A DNA stretch of 64,000 nt, from contig NZ_CP009621.1 in NCBI RefSeq assembly GCF_000973725.1, forward strand, positions 4,147,001-4,211,000, written 5' to 3'. Shown piece after piece: positions 17,150-25,867 of the stretch. The position numbers were made by a program, and so were the translations under genes. Under the pieces are notes generated by a model. The model was given only the letters and a program-made list of their open reading frames with translations. It was not told the DNA's origin and did no database searches. The DNA comes from Pontibacter korlensis (GTDB taxonomy: Bacteria > Bacteroidota > Bacteroidia > Cytophagales > Hymenobacteraceae). Position 1 is the stretch's first letter. Each line of letters starts with the position of its first letter.

Positions 17150-18262
17150 ATGAATTTGAAAAACATGCTGGCGGTGGCTTCGGCTGCCGCTGTGCTTGCC
17201 AGTTGCCAGGGCAACAAGTCTGCCACTAACGGTGAAGACAGCTATACCATACAAGGTAAGCTTGATAACGCCACTGCAGGACAGGTATACCTGTTTGAGC
17301 TAGGAGAGCAGAACTTTGTGCCCCGCGATACTGCTGAAGTTAGCGATGACGGCACTTTTACTTTTACTGGTAAGATAAACGAGCCAACTTTTTACCGCAT
17401 CACCATGGATCAGCAAAATGGACTGATGCTGGTTTTGGACCAGGGTAAAATTGCTGTAGAGGCCGATGCTGCAGATATAAATGGCACTGCTAAAATTGAG
17501 GGTTCTGAGGATTCACAGCTGTTTCAGGAGCTGAACAAGCTCGTGAATGAGAACCGCAAAAAGCAGATGGAACTGGAGCAAGCTTTTGCCCAGGCTATGC
17601 AGAATGGTAACGAGGCAGAGGCCGAGCGTTTAAGAGGCGAGTACTTTAAGCTGCAAAACCAGATAAAAGACTTTATTGCACAGCACCCTAAGTCTGTGGT
17701 TTCTGCTTTTGGTACAGCAAGCCTGGTAGATCTGGTAAATGATTTCGCTTTTGCAGATAGCATGGCCAATCTGTACAACCAGCATATTCCCAATTCAAAG
17801 TATACAGCCAAGCTGAATGAGCTCCTGAAGCCTCACCGTAGTACAGCCATTGGACAGACAGCACCAGACATTACTTTGCCAAGTCCGGATGGAGGTACTA
17901 AAACGCTTTCTTCCCTTCGAGGAAAGTATGTACTGATCGATTTTTGGGCAAGCTGGTGTGGTCCGTGCCGCAAAGAGAACCCCAATGTGGTAAAAATGTA
18001 CAACAAGTATAAAGAAAAGGGTTTTGAGATCTTCGGCGTGTCTTTGGACCAGTCTGAAGAAAAGTGGCTGGCTGCCATTGAGAAGGATAAGCTAACCTGG
18101 CCACAAGTGTCTGACTTGAAGGGCTGGGAAAGCAGTGCTGCTCAACTTTATAATGTAACAGCAATCCCACAGACAGTATTGGTTGATCCGGAAGGAAAAA
18201 TCATTGCTAAAGGCCTGAGAGGACCAGACCTTGAAAATAAACTAGCAGCGCTTCTTCCTTAA
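17150..18262 (+). CDS. TlpA-like thioredoxin-fold lipoprotein with DUF4369
   Basis: A 370-residue lipoprotein (lipobox LASC near residue 19). A DUF4369 beta domain (about 30-125) leads into a helical linker rich in Lys and Glu and then a redoxin/TlpA domain (about 230-368) with the active site WASWCGPCRKE. Such periplasmic thiol-disulfide proteins are very common in Bacteroidetes and reduce or isomerise disulfides in envelope proteins. The gene begins only 11 bp after gatB, so it may be co-transcribed, and it ends at a very strong terminator. Confidence 0.9.
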   Translation: MNLKNMLAVASAAAVLASCQGNKSATNGEDSYTIQGKLDNATAGQVYLFELGEQNFVPRDTAEVSDDGTFTFTGKINEPTFYRITMDQQNGLMLVLDQGKIAVEADAADINGTAKIEGSEDSQLFQELNKLVNENRKKQMELEQAFAQAMQNGNEAEAERLRGEYFKLQNQIKDFIAQHPKSVVSAFGTASLVDLVNDFAFADSMANLYNQHIPNSKYTAKLNELLKPHRSTAIGQTAPDITLPSPDGGTKTLSSLRGKYVLIDFWASWCGPCRKENPNVVKMYNKYKEKGFEIFGVSLDQSEEKWLAAIEKDKLTWPQVSDLKGWESSAAQLYNVTAIPQTVLVDPEGKIIAKGLRGPDLENKLAALLP

Positions 18263-18282
18263 AAGCCACTGCTAAAACGTGC

Positions 18283-18330
18283 AAAAACAAAAAGAGCGGC
18301 CTTGTCAATCAAGGCCGCTCTTTTTGTTTT
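18283..18330. terminator. Long bidirectional terminator
   Basis: A stem of about 21 bp (core AGAGCGGCCTTG / CAAGGCCGCTCT) with a 5-nt loop and flanking A and T tracts lies between convergent genes. Confidence 0.9.
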
Positions 18331-18343
18331 ATTAGTAGTGACA

Positions 18344-19000
18344 TTAGACGGTAAAGACCTTCTGAAGTGCTCCCCAAAGTAGCTTTTTATGCTCAACATT
18401 ATGCTCCAACATATTTAGTGCCTGCGAGAACACGACCGGTATATTGCCCACCGTTACGGGGTTGTACAGTGTAAACTTCTCATGAGGCAGAGCAGTGTCG
18501 ATGCGGCTGGCAAAGCTGATAATGTAGTTTACCTGCAAGTGCTGTAGCAGGTCTTCGAAAAGGGCGATAGATCCGGAAACATTGTTCACATACGCCACAT
18601 CCTCTGGTCTAAGCCCAATAGCAGACAGTATTTTTTGAAGAAACTGCAACTGCGGAAGCTGAGCAAACTCATCATCAGGCAGGGTAACTAGTATGGCTAC
18701 CCCTTTCTGATTCTGCCCCGTTATCTTATACTTCTGTTGCAGCGGCGAAGCCTCTTTCTTCGGAAACTTAGGCAGGGCAGGAGCAGGAGTTTTTCCTACA
18801 GGAGCCTCCGGCACGGCAGGAGCGGCAACGGTTGCCGGAGAAGTAGCATTTAGCTCAGTATGTACCTCAACTGGCTGAACAGGAACTGAGCTGGTTTCTT
18901 CAGGAGCGGATACAGGTATTTCACCCTCCACCAAATACACTGTTTCGGGTATAAAGTTTTTCAGAAACTCAGCTGATATATCTACTTCTAATCCTGCCAT
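18344..19000 (-). CDS. Unknown protein, possibly polymerase III psi (HolD)-like
   Basis: A 218-residue protein. A short N-terminal segment (MAGLEVDISAEFLKNFIPET) is followed by a Pro/Ala/Val-rich linker (about 30-90) and a compact C-terminal domain (about 90-215). That domain shows the order of landmarks seen in E. coli psi: a strand ILVTLPDDE, a helix LQFLQKILSAIGLRPEDV, and a terminal AL-x-x-L-x-x-N helix with LLWGALQKVF (psi: ALTDLRANPTARAALWQQI). I infer a UDG-like fold and a possible clamp-loader accessory role, with low certainty. It is eight bases downstream of the thioesterase gene and surely co-transcribed. Confidence 0.6.
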   Translation of the reverse strand: MAGLEVDISAEFLKNFIPETVYLVEGEIPVSAPEETSSVPVQPVEVHTELNATSPATVAAPAVPEAPVGKTPAPALPKFPKKEASPLQQKYKITGQNQKGVAILVTLPDDEFAQLPQLQFLQKILSAIGLRPEDVAYVNNVSGSIALFEDLLQHLQVNYIISFASRIDTALPHEKFTLYNPVTVGNIPVVFSQALNMLEHNVEHKKLLWGALQKVFTV

Positions 19001-19008
19001 TTGTAATT

Positions 19009-19542
19009 CTATTCAGGTGCGTCTTCCTTGATATCAAATATAGAGCGCAGTTCGTTTGCTTCGCTAGGCTTCATACGGCCAGCCAATACAAGGCGAAGCT
19101 GGCGACGACGCAGTGCGCCATCATAAAGGCTAATCTCTTCTTCAGTTTCAGGTATCGCTTCTGGCACATCGATTGGATTTCCAAGTTGATCCACGGCTAC
19201 AAAAGTGAAGAACGCCTGGTTCGATTTTACTTTCTTACCACTTGGAATGTCCTCGGCATACACAACAATATGTACCTCCATGGAGGAGTTGAAGGCGCGG
19301 GTAACCTTTGCCTCCAGGGTAACAACATTACCCAGTTTTATACTCTCTGCAAAAGATACATTGTCTACCGAAGCTGTTACCACAATGCGGTTAGAGTGCT
19401 TCTGAGCTGCAATAGCAGAAACAATGTCCATCCAGTGCATCATTTTGCCACCCATTAGGTTGTGCAGGGTGTTGGTGTCGTTTGGCAACACCAGTTCCGT
19501 CATAATTACGTAAGACTCAGATACTTTTTTTTGTTTACGCAT
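19009..19542 (-). CDS. Acyl-CoA thioesterase, hot-dog fold
   Basis: A 177-residue hot-dog thioesterase (4HBT/YciA-like). The motif NLMGGKMMHWMDIVSAIAA holds the conserved N-terminal Gly/Asp of the active site region, and VTASVDNVSFAESIKLGNV matches the central strand of medium/long-chain acyl-CoA hydrolases. The longer frame from 19587 includes a -7 promoter element, so the ATG at 19542 (MRKQKKVSES) is chosen. The C-terminal LRRRQLRLVLAGRMKPSEANELR tail is a usual extension in Bacteroidetes. The psi-like gene follows 8 bp later. Confidence 0.9.
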   Translation of the reverse strand: MRKQKKVSESYVIMTELVLPNDTNTLHNLMGGKMMHWMDIVSAIAAQKHSNRIVVTASVDNVSFAESIKLGNVVTLEAKVTRAFNSSMEVHIVVYAEDIPSGKKVKSNQAFFTFVAVDQLGNPIDVPEAIPETEEEISLYDGALRRRQLRLVLAGRMKPSEANELRSIFDIKEDAPE

Positions 19543-19563
19543 TCTTGTTATGCTAAATGAGTC

Positions 19564-19571
19564 GCAAAGAT
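19564..19571 (-). promoter_or_regulatory. -7 promoter element on the minus strand
   Basis: Read on the minus strand this is TATCTTTG (TAnnTTTG), 22 nt before the ATG at 19542. It decides the start of the thioesterase. Confidence 0.55.
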
Positions 19572-19669
19572 ACGCTACTGAGCCCAAAGGTTAAAATCTG
19601 ACCGCAAGTAGCTGCTCCTGCAGAAGAGTTGAAGTGCGTTTTTGCAGGTGAAGCGCTGGATAGTTGTGT

Positions 19670-20335
19670 CTAGAATTTCTCGCCTCCGTCCCAGCCAGAA
19701 CGGCCTAGCAGTGGAACGAACTTAAAATTGCTGAACTCCTCTTTTGTAAACTCATTTTCTTCCACACGTGTGATGCGCAGCATTTTCTGCGACTGTTCGT
19801 CACCGACTGGTATCACTAACACACCACCAATTGTGAGCTGTTTCAGGAGTTCTTTGGGTACAATAGGTGCACCTGCCGTCACGATAATCTTGTCAAAAGG
19901 CGCATGTGCTGGTAAGCCCTGTGAACCGTCTCCATGAAAAGTATGTGGGTTAAGACCATGCTTACGGAAGAAAATGCGCGCCTTTTCATAAAGAGGACGG
20001 TTGTACTCTATAGTATAGACATTGGGTGTAATCTGTAGCAGGATCGTACATTGATAACCTGAGCCTGTACCTATTTCCAAAACCTTATCAGTGGGCTTAA
20101 GTAGCAGTAGCTCCGTCTGGAAGGCAACAGTATAGGGCTGGGAGATAGTTTGCCCTTCACCAATCGGAAAAGCCTTGTCCTGGTAAGCCTGCTCCAGAAA
20201 AGCTTTGTCGAAAAAATAATGACGCGGTACAGTTTCGATGGCTGCAAGCACGCGCTCATCGCGTATGCCCTTCTCGCGAAGCAGTTTTACTAAAGCCCGG
20301 CGCATGCCTTTGTGCCTGTACGAGTCTGTTTGCAT
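19670..20335 (-). CDS. pcm: Protein-L-isoaspartate O-methyltransferase
   Basis: A 221-residue SAM-dependent repair enzyme that methylates isoaspartyl residues of aged proteins. Family landmarks in order are VPRHYFFDKAFLEQAYQDKAF, the substrate loop GEGQTISQPY, SAM motif I VLEIGTGSGYQC, and motif II DKIIVTAGAPIVPKELL. Length is that of normal Pcm. It stands alone with its own leader of unknown content. Confidence 0.95.
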   Translation of the reverse strand: MQTDSYRHKGMRRALVKLLREKGIRDERVLAAIETVPRHYFFDKAFLEQAYQDKAFPIGEGQTISQPYTVAFQTELLLLKPTDKVLEIGTGSGYQCTILLQITPNVYTIEYNRPLYEKARIFFRKHGLNPHTFHGDGSQGLPAHAPFDKIIVTAGAPIVPKELLKQLTIGGVLVIPVGDEQSQKMLRITRVEENEFTKEEFSNFKFVPLLGRSGWDGGEKF

Positions 20336-20522
20336 GTGGTAATTAGTAGGTGTTTCTAATTTGATGTACTACCTCTAAAGGAGGCAGGTTTGCGAAAATA
20401 AGCATCTAGCTTTAATAAAGCCCGCAAAAAGTGAGCTTTTCAGGTTCTTTATTTTAGCATAGTGCTGCGCCAAAGGCAGAATCTCTTAATTTTGATAATC
20501 AAATTACATTGAATGTGGTTAT

Positions 20523-20536
20523 ATACTAATTAGTAT
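20523..20536. promoter_or_regulatory. 14-bp perfect palindrome upstream of ribE
   Basis: ATACTAATTAGTAT is perfectly self-complementary and ends 38 bp before the ribE start. It could be an operator; the AT-rich composition makes a chance occurrence possible. Confidence 0.4.
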
Positions 20537-20574
20537 CTTACAGAGGATATAACTACCGCAGAAAAGAGAAAAGA

Positions 20575-21159
20575 ATGTTTACAGGAATAATAGAAGCACT
20601 AGGTCGCGTGACCGATATACGTGAAGAGAACACGAACAAACATTTTACTATCACATCTCCATTCACAAATGAGCTGAAAATAGACCAAAGTGTGGCTCAT
20701 AATGGCGTTTGTCTTACAGTAGTAAGTATAGACGGAGATAACTATACTGTTACAGCCATTGATGAGACGCTAAAGAAAACAAACCTTAATTACCTGAAAA
20801 CAGGTGATGCTGTAAACCTGGAGCGTTGCATGCAGGCGAATGGCCGTTTTGATGGCCATGTGGTGCAGGGGCACGTAGACCAAACAGGCATATGCGAAGA
20901 GGTAAAGGATGAGAACGGGAGCTGGATCTTTACCTTCGGCTATGATGGCAACAAAGGCAACGTAACAGTAGAGAAAGGTTCTATTTGTGTAAATGGCATC
21001 AGCCTCACAGTGGTAAACTCAAGAGAGGATAGATTTTCTGTTGCTATCATTCCTTATACTTATGAGCATACAAACCTGCACCAGGTAAAACCAGGTGACA
21101 CAGTAAACCTGGAGTTCGACATTATCGGCAAATATGTGGCAAGGCTGCTAGGAAAATAA
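20575..21159 (+). CDS. ribE: Riboflavin synthase, alpha subunit
   Basis: A 194-residue enzyme that dismutates two 6,7-dimethyl-8-ribityllumazines to riboflavin. It starts with the invariant MFTGIIEALG and shows two lumazine-binding repeats. The first contains VAHNGVCLTVV, the linker carries NGRFDGHVVQGHVDQTG and the second has the equivalent SICVNGISLTVV. Length and repeats are complete. Other rib genes are not nearby, and there is no FMN riboswitch-like leader that I can recognise. Confidence 0.97.
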   Translation: MFTGIIEALGRVTDIREENTNKHFTITSPFTNELKIDQSVAHNGVCLTVVSIDGDNYTVTAIDETLKKTNLNYLKTGDAVNLERCMQANGRFDGHVVQGHVDQTGICEEVKDENGSWIFTFGYDGNKGNVTVEKGSICVNGISLTVVNSREDRFSVAIIPYTYEHTNLHQVKPGDTVNLEFDIIGKYVARLLGK

Positions 21160-21171
21160 TAAAAGACACGG

Positions 21172-21215
21172 AAAAGCACAAAGTACAAGTCAGTCGATCT
21201 TTGCTTTGTGCTTTT
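21172..21215. terminator. Bidirectional terminator
   Basis: AAAAGCACAAAG pairs with CTTTGTGCTTTT across a 20-nt loop, between convergent ribE and the DoxX gene. Confidence 0.75.
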
Positions 21216-21222
21216 TGGCTTT

Positions 21223-21687
21223 TTAGAACCTGCGCTCCTGGTTTGCCATACTTTGGTCAACGCTTAGCTTGCCAGCACCGCCCACCACCAAGGCCCAGGC
21301 CATGCCTATTACCAGCAGGTGGTATTCATAGCCTTCGCCCGCTTGGTTGCCGCCCCAGTTCATAAAGAACCCGTAGGGTAGTTGTATCGCCAGGATAATA
21401 CCTGCAAAGAGACCGATGATGCAAAGTCCCCAAAACCGTACCCAAAAACCAAGTATGAGACAGAGGGCCCCGATAAACTCAATAATGATCACAAGCCAGC
21501 CCAGCCATCCTGGTAATCCAGACATCTGCTCAAACCCTTGCATAAACCCGGCAGCTCCTTGCCCACCAAACCAACCGAAGAGCTTTTGAGCGCCATGCGG
21601 AAGAATTACTAACCCCAGCATTACCCGTACAATGGTCAGGCCCCAGGTATCGTGCGTGAAGAGTAATCTGTCTTTGAAAAAGCCCAT
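21223..21687 (-). CDS. DoxX-family membrane protein
   Basis: A 154-residue protein with four membrane helices. The motif MLGLVILPHGAQKLFGWFGGQG at the end of helix 1 and GAQKLFG are characteristic of DoxX/YphA proteins, and LCLILGFWVRFWGL is the third-helix pattern. DoxX members are small inner-membrane proteins linked to respiratory and thiol stress functions. The last 30 residues (VGGAGKLSVDQSM) are typical of this group. Specific role unknown. Confidence 0.9.
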   Translation of the reverse strand: MGFFKDRLLFTHDTWGLTIVRVMLGLVILPHGAQKLFGWFGGQGAAGFMQGFEQMSGLPGWLGWLVIIIEFIGALCLILGFWVRFWGLCIIGLFAGIILAIQLPYGFFMNWGGNQAGEGYEYHLLVIGMAWALVVGGAGKLSVDQSMANQERRF

Positions 21688-21771
21688 AGAGCAGCTATCT
21701 TGATAATTTCACATAACCACATTACGGAAGTTTCAACAAATAGATAAAAAGGCTCTTTGGCGCGAGAACTT

Positions 21772-22389
21772 TCAGTGCAAGCGGTAAAACTTAGGTAAGC
21801 TTAGATTATACTTGATAGCTATAAGCCTGATTGTCATAATCAGCAACACAGAGGCTATAAAGTTAGTATTCCGGTCAACCTGCAGATACTCGAGCCCAAG
21901 GTAAAATGTGGCACCAAGTATACAGGCACTGGCATAAAATTCTTTGCGGAGAAGCACAGGCACCTCATTGGTAAGTATATCTCTTATTGCGCCTCCCATC
22001 ACAGCGGAGAACATACCCATGATGGCAGCTATTATTGGGCTCACCCCCAGGCTCAAAGCTTTTTCTGTGCCAACTATTGTAAACAGAGAGATGCCCAGCG
22101 TATCGAACAGCAGGAATGTGCGTCGCAAGCGAAGTAACACGCGGTAAAACAGTCCACAACAAACTACAGATGCTATAATGACATACAACACCATTGTGTC
22201 CTGAATCCAGACGAGCGGGTAGCTGCCAAGCATAATGTCCCGAAGGCTGCCCCCTCCAATGGCAGTTACAAACCCCGTAAATGCGGCACCAAACCAGTCC
22301 TGCTCTTTATCCCTTTCGCTTGCAGCCAAGGCACCCGACATGGCAAAAACCACTGTTCCTAATAATTCAAGTATATATTGTATGCTCAC
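21772..22389 (-). CDS. TRIC-type cation channel (UPF0126/YicG family)
   Basis: A 205-residue protein with seven membrane segments and the internal repeat typical of the family: GGGSLRDIMLG in the first half and GGAIRDILTNEVPV in the second. The repeated G-G-x-x-R-D motifs line the ion path in prokaryotic TRIC channels. Each half also begins with a similar segment (SGALAASERD near the N-terminus). The start is GTG at 22389. It is a potassium-conducting channel in studied members; physiology in bacteria is uncertain. Confidence 0.9.
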   Translation of the reverse strand: MSIQYILELLGTVVFAMSGALAASERDKEQDWFGAAFTGFVTAIGGGSLRDIMLGSYPLVWIQDTMVLYVIIASVVCCGLFYRVLLRLRRTFLLFDTLGISLFTIVGTEKALSLGVSPIIAAIMGMFSAVMGGAIRDILTNEVPVLLRKEFYASACILGATFYLGLEYLQVDRNTNFIASVLLIMTIRLIAIKYNLSLPKFYRLH

Positions 22390-22561
22390 GTTGTAGGCTT
22401 AAGTACGCCACCAATATAAGCGGCTTGTATCACACAAGAAAATCTTAAGCTTTTATGAGGCACTTCTTCAAGTGAGTAAGTATAGTCCTCGTTTATGGTA
22501 GCCAATTAAAAAACTTCCTCTGCAGCAACATAAGCCATTTTAACAGATAAGAAGGTGCAAA

Positions 22562-24838
22562 CTATAACAGGCCAAACTTAACCCCAAAAAAGAAAGTGCG
22601 CGGCCGTGCCGGACCATAAACATAGTTGCTGTCGCGGTAAGGACCCGTATCAAAATCCTTCTGGTACTGGTTAAACATGTTTTGTATACCGGTATTAAAC
22701 TGCAGGTCCTGCTTTATACTTTTAAGGGGGATGCGGTAAGACAGTTTCAGGTTGTTCTCTATGAATGATGGCGAAGTATAAAGCTCGTCTTCCACCACAC
22801 CGGGAGCACCAGCAAAGTGAGGTACTTCCATGGGCCCAGTAAGCACCCCAGATAGGGTAGCATTGAAACGCCCCTGCGGCAGTAATGTTAGCACATAGTA
22901 GCCATAGATGGCTGGTGTACGCAGGTATTGTCGGGTACCGGAAATTTCCGAGGACCAGGCAACCGGCTCATCGTAGCGGGAGCTCTGATAAGTCATACCT
23001 GCTTCTATCTGAAATCGCTGGTCATAATTTAGCCGCCCCTCCAGAGTAACTCCCTTTACTGTTGAGTGGCTTCCGTTTTTGCGCAGTAAGCGCTGATTAC
23101 CCTGTTCATCTGTTCCAATCTCCTCCAGCACAAAAGCATTCTGCAAGCGGGTATAGAAAGCATCAACCGTAAACCCAAAGATCATGTGCTCGCTGGGCTT
23201 GTTAAAATCTACCGAGGCATTGTAAGCATTGGAGGTTTCCTCTTCCAGCTCCGGATCAATCTGTACATAAGAGATACCGCCTCCGGCAAAAGCGATGTGC
23301 ATGTCTGCCTCAAAAGCCTGCGGTGCTCTGAAGCCACGGGCATAGGAGGCACGGAGCTGTGTGGTGCTGCCTAATTTGTATAAAGCACTGACTCGGGGCG
23401 TCAGTATAGTTTCATCTACGTTGTTGTGCTTATTTGCCCGCACACCGGAAAGTACAGTCAGGGCAGGAGTTAGATCCCAGTCGCTCTGCAGGAACAATCC
23501 TGTCAGGTTGTTCTCCTGGTCTATCAGGTAACTGTAGGCTTCAATTTCATCGAATGTGTAGTCGTATTGATGTTCGGCACCCAGTGTAAAAGTATTACTG
23601 CCTCCCAGAAAGTTGTGGGAGGTATAGTTGTACTGTAAGCCTCCCTGAAACGTATGGCTCTTTGTCTGGCCCCAACCATCTGATTGCTCCATTCCTGTAT
23701 AATGTGTGCGCTTGGTGTTTTGGCCTGAGCCATAGACACTAAAGGAAGACCTGCCGTTTTTTAAGCTATGGTCCCAGTTAAAGCCGCCAACCAAAATGTT
23801 GTGCAGGCGGTACTCAGACTGATCAGCCTGGTCGGCGGGTTTATCAAGTTTATTCCCGCCTTTGCGCTCCTCATGTATGCTCCAGGCATTCACATCAATC
23901 TTATCTCGCTCTGTTGGCTTAAAGAAAGCGTTAAAGCCAAAGGAGTTATTCTTCAGCTGTGCCAGTTCCGAAAATCCGTCTTCGTTGGCGTCATAAGCTT
24001 CCCTGTCGCGGTGCGATGCAAAGAATGAAAGGCCTGCATTCTTAAGCTCATTAACTGTGTTCACGTTTGCATTCAGGAAATGATCCCATGCTTCGCCGTC
24101 CACTACTGATGAGCTTGTGGAAAGGGTGTAGGTGCTGCTGGTTGGTTCTTTGGTAATGATATTAACGGTACCTGCAATGGCACTGGAACCATATAATACA
24201 GAGCCTCCACCTCGAACTACTTCCACACGCTCTACCATATTAGCAGGAATCTGCTCCAGACCGTACAAACCCATGATCGAAGTGAATATAGGACGGCTAT
24301 TCACCAGTATTTGAGAGTATGCACCTCCCAGTCCATTCATCCGCAGTTGGGTATAATTACAGGTTTGGCAGTCAGTTTCCATCCGGAGGCCAGGCTGAAA
24401 ACAGAGCCCTTCGCTAAGTGTGTTGGATTGAGTGAACTCAAATGTGCGGCTGTCGAGTACATTAACAGCAACAGGACTCTCTAACCTGCGCCTCTCGGTA
24501 CGGGTACCTGTTACCACCACCTCATTAAGAGTAGCGTGTGCTTCTTGTAAGGGTATAGTAAGAGTAGAGGTGGAGTCGGGTAACACCTGTACTGTGCTTT
24601 GCGTTGGCTTATAGCCTATTGCTGTTACCAATACGACATGGCTGCCTTCTGTAACGTCCTTAAGCATAAACTCTCCATACTCATTTGTAGGAGTGCCTTT
24701 CTGTGTTCCTTTCAGCATAACCGTAGCATAGGGTACAGTGGCTGTGCCTGCTGTAACTTTGCCCTTTATACTTCCATTATTCTGAGCAACAGCAATTATG
24801 GTAGTATAGCTAAATAACAGTAGAATTATGATTCTCAT
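22562..24838 (-). CDS. TonB-dependent outer-membrane receptor
   Basis: A 758-residue receptor with a signal peptide (cleavage after about residue 18), a carboxypeptidase-regulatory-like beta domain (about 20-105), a plug domain (about 112-230) and a 22-strand barrel ending in an aromatic residue pattern (FFFGVKFGLL). The plug contains a conserved Cys pair (METDCQTCNYTQLRMNG) followed by VNSRPIFTSIMGLYGLEQIP and VERVEVVRGGGSVLYGSSAI, as in BtuB/FepA-type receptors for metal chelates. A cluster of CTAAA/TTTAG inverted half-sites lies upstream and suggests control by a metal-dependent repressor, which would fit metal-siderophore uptake, but the substrate is not known. Confidence 0.9.
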   Translation of the reverse strand: MRIIILLLFSYTTIIAVAQNNGSIKGKVTAGTATVPYATVMLKGTQKGTPTNEYGEFMLKDVTEGSHVVLVTAIGYKPTQSTVQVLPDSTSTLTIPLQEAHATLNEVVVTGTRTERRRLESPVAVNVLDSRTFEFTQSNTLSEGLCFQPGLRMETDCQTCNYTQLRMNGLGGAYSQILVNSRPIFTSIMGLYGLEQIPANMVERVEVVRGGGSVLYGSSAIAGTVNIITKEPTSSTYTLSTSSSVVDGEAWDHFLNANVNTVNELKNAGLSFFASHRDREAYDANEDGFSELAQLKNNSFGFNAFFKPTERDKIDVNAWSIHEERKGGNKLDKPADQADQSEYRLHNILVGGFNWDHSLKNGRSSFSVYGSGQNTKRTHYTGMEQSDGWGQTKSHTFQGGLQYNYTSHNFLGGSNTFTLGAEHQYDYTFDEIEAYSYLIDQENNLTGLFLQSDWDLTPALTVLSGVRANKHNNVDETILTPRVSALYKLGSTTQLRASYARGFRAPQAFEADMHIAFAGGGISYVQIDPELEEETSNAYNASVDFNKPSEHMIFGFTVDAFYTRLQNAFVLEEIGTDEQGNQRLLRKNGSHSTVKGVTLEGRLNYDQRFQIEAGMTYQSSRYDEPVAWSSEISGTRQYLRTPAIYGYYVLTLLPQGRFNATLSGVLTGPMEVPHFAGAPGVVEDELYTSPSFIENNLKLSYRIPLKSIKQDLQFNTGIQNMFNQYQKDFDTGPYRDSNYVYGPARPRTFFFGVKFGLL

Positions 24839-24874
24839 AGCATTGCGTAAGATGACACATATTTATTCGAAACG

Positions 24875-24902
24875 CTAAATTATAGATTTAGGTTTGTCTA
24901 AA
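24875..24902. promoter_or_regulatory. Candidate operator: overlapping inverted half-sites
   Basis: CTAAAT-5nt-ATTTAG (24875-24891) overlaps TTTAG-6nt-CTAAA (24887-24902). The pattern resembles DtxR/MntR-like boxes. It lies about 40-65 bp upstream of the TonB-dependent receptor start. Confidence 0.4.
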
Positions 24903-24946
24903 ATAATAATTAGATAATTTATGATCCCGATTGAGGTTTTAGCAAC

Positions 24947-24979
24947 TAAAAAGCCCCCATGGTTTCATCCATAGGGGCT
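24947..24979 (-). terminator. Terminator of the sirtuin gene
   Basis: On the minus strand AGCCCCTATGG pairs with CCATGGGGGCT (one mismatch) and is followed by a T run. Confidence 0.75.
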
Positions 24980-25036
24980 ATAAAGCTTTAAGCAATTCAG
25001 CTAAGGCTATCAAAAACCAGGTAAGATGGTGGCGAT

Positions 25037-25732
25037 TTATATATACTTCTCGCGGAGTAGTTGTGCTACCTTTTGCATACCTGTACTGGCTTTTTCTTCA
25101 AACCGATGTACGTTATCTCTTACACGCATACTAGGTAGGTTAGGGTCCACCACGAAAATTGGCGCATCAGAAGAGACATAGTCCACCAATCCGGCGGCAG
25201 GATAAACTATCAGAGATGTACCTACAACTAAAAAGATATCTGCCTGAAGAGTTTCCTCTATGGCTTTCTCCATCATTGGCACAGGTTCGCCAAACCACAC
25301 AATATTCGGCCTGAGCTGAGAACCTCTTTCACATTTGTCACCTTTCTTCAGCTCCCATCCTTCTATAGGGTAGACCAGAGTCGGGTCTAAGGTGCTGCGG
25401 CTTTCAAATAACTTTCCGTGCAGGTGAATGACATTGGTAGAGCCAGCTCGCTCGTGCAAGTCATCTACGTTTTGGGTAATAATGCGCACGTCAAACTCTT
25501 TTTCCAGATCGGCCAGCGTTAGGTGGGCTGCGTTTGGCTCTACAGTATGTGCATTTTTACGGCGCTGGTTATAAAAGTCCAACACAAGCTCAGGGTTTCT
25601 GTGCCAGCCCTCAGGTGAGGCGACCTCCATTACATCATGGCCTTCCCAAAGACCGTCTGCGTCCCGGAATGTGGCAATACCGCTCTCTGCACTTATGCCT
25701 GCACCTGATAATACCACCAGTTTCTTCTTCAT
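25037..25732 (-). CDS. cobB: Sir2-family NAD-dependent deacylase without a zinc tetrad
   Basis: A 231-residue sirtuin. NAD-binding motifs GAGISAESGIATFRD and TQNVDDLH and the catalytic His in HLHGKLFE are intact. FYNQRR supplies the Tyr-x-x-Arg pair that lets class III sirtuins such as SIRT5 and CobB remove succinyl and malonyl groups. Only one cysteine is present in the whole protein, so the usual four-cysteine zinc ribbon between the Rossmann lobes is missing. The same shape recurs in Bacteroidetes sirtuins as far as I recall. A terminator follows. Confidence 0.92.
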   Translation of the reverse strand: MKKKLVVLSGAGISAESGIATFRDADGLWEGHDVMEVASPEGWHRNPELVLDFYNQRRKNAHTVEPNAAHLTLADLEKEFDVRIITQNVDDLHERAGSTNVIHLHGKLFESRSTLDPTLVYPIEGWELKKGDKCERGSQLRPNIVWFGEPVPMMEKAIEETLQADIFLVVGTSLIVYPAAGLVDYVSSDAPIFVVDPNLPSMRVRDNVHRFEEKASTGMQKVAQLLREKYI

Positions 25733-25867
25733 AAGTTTTATAGTTTATAGTAAGCTACTACTCCTGTAAAGTATATGCATTGCAGCTGTTAAAGTTACAG
25801 TAATAGCCTAAAGCACAACCCCAACACCAATGCTTGCTTATACTTTTAGAAAGCCGATACACTTACT

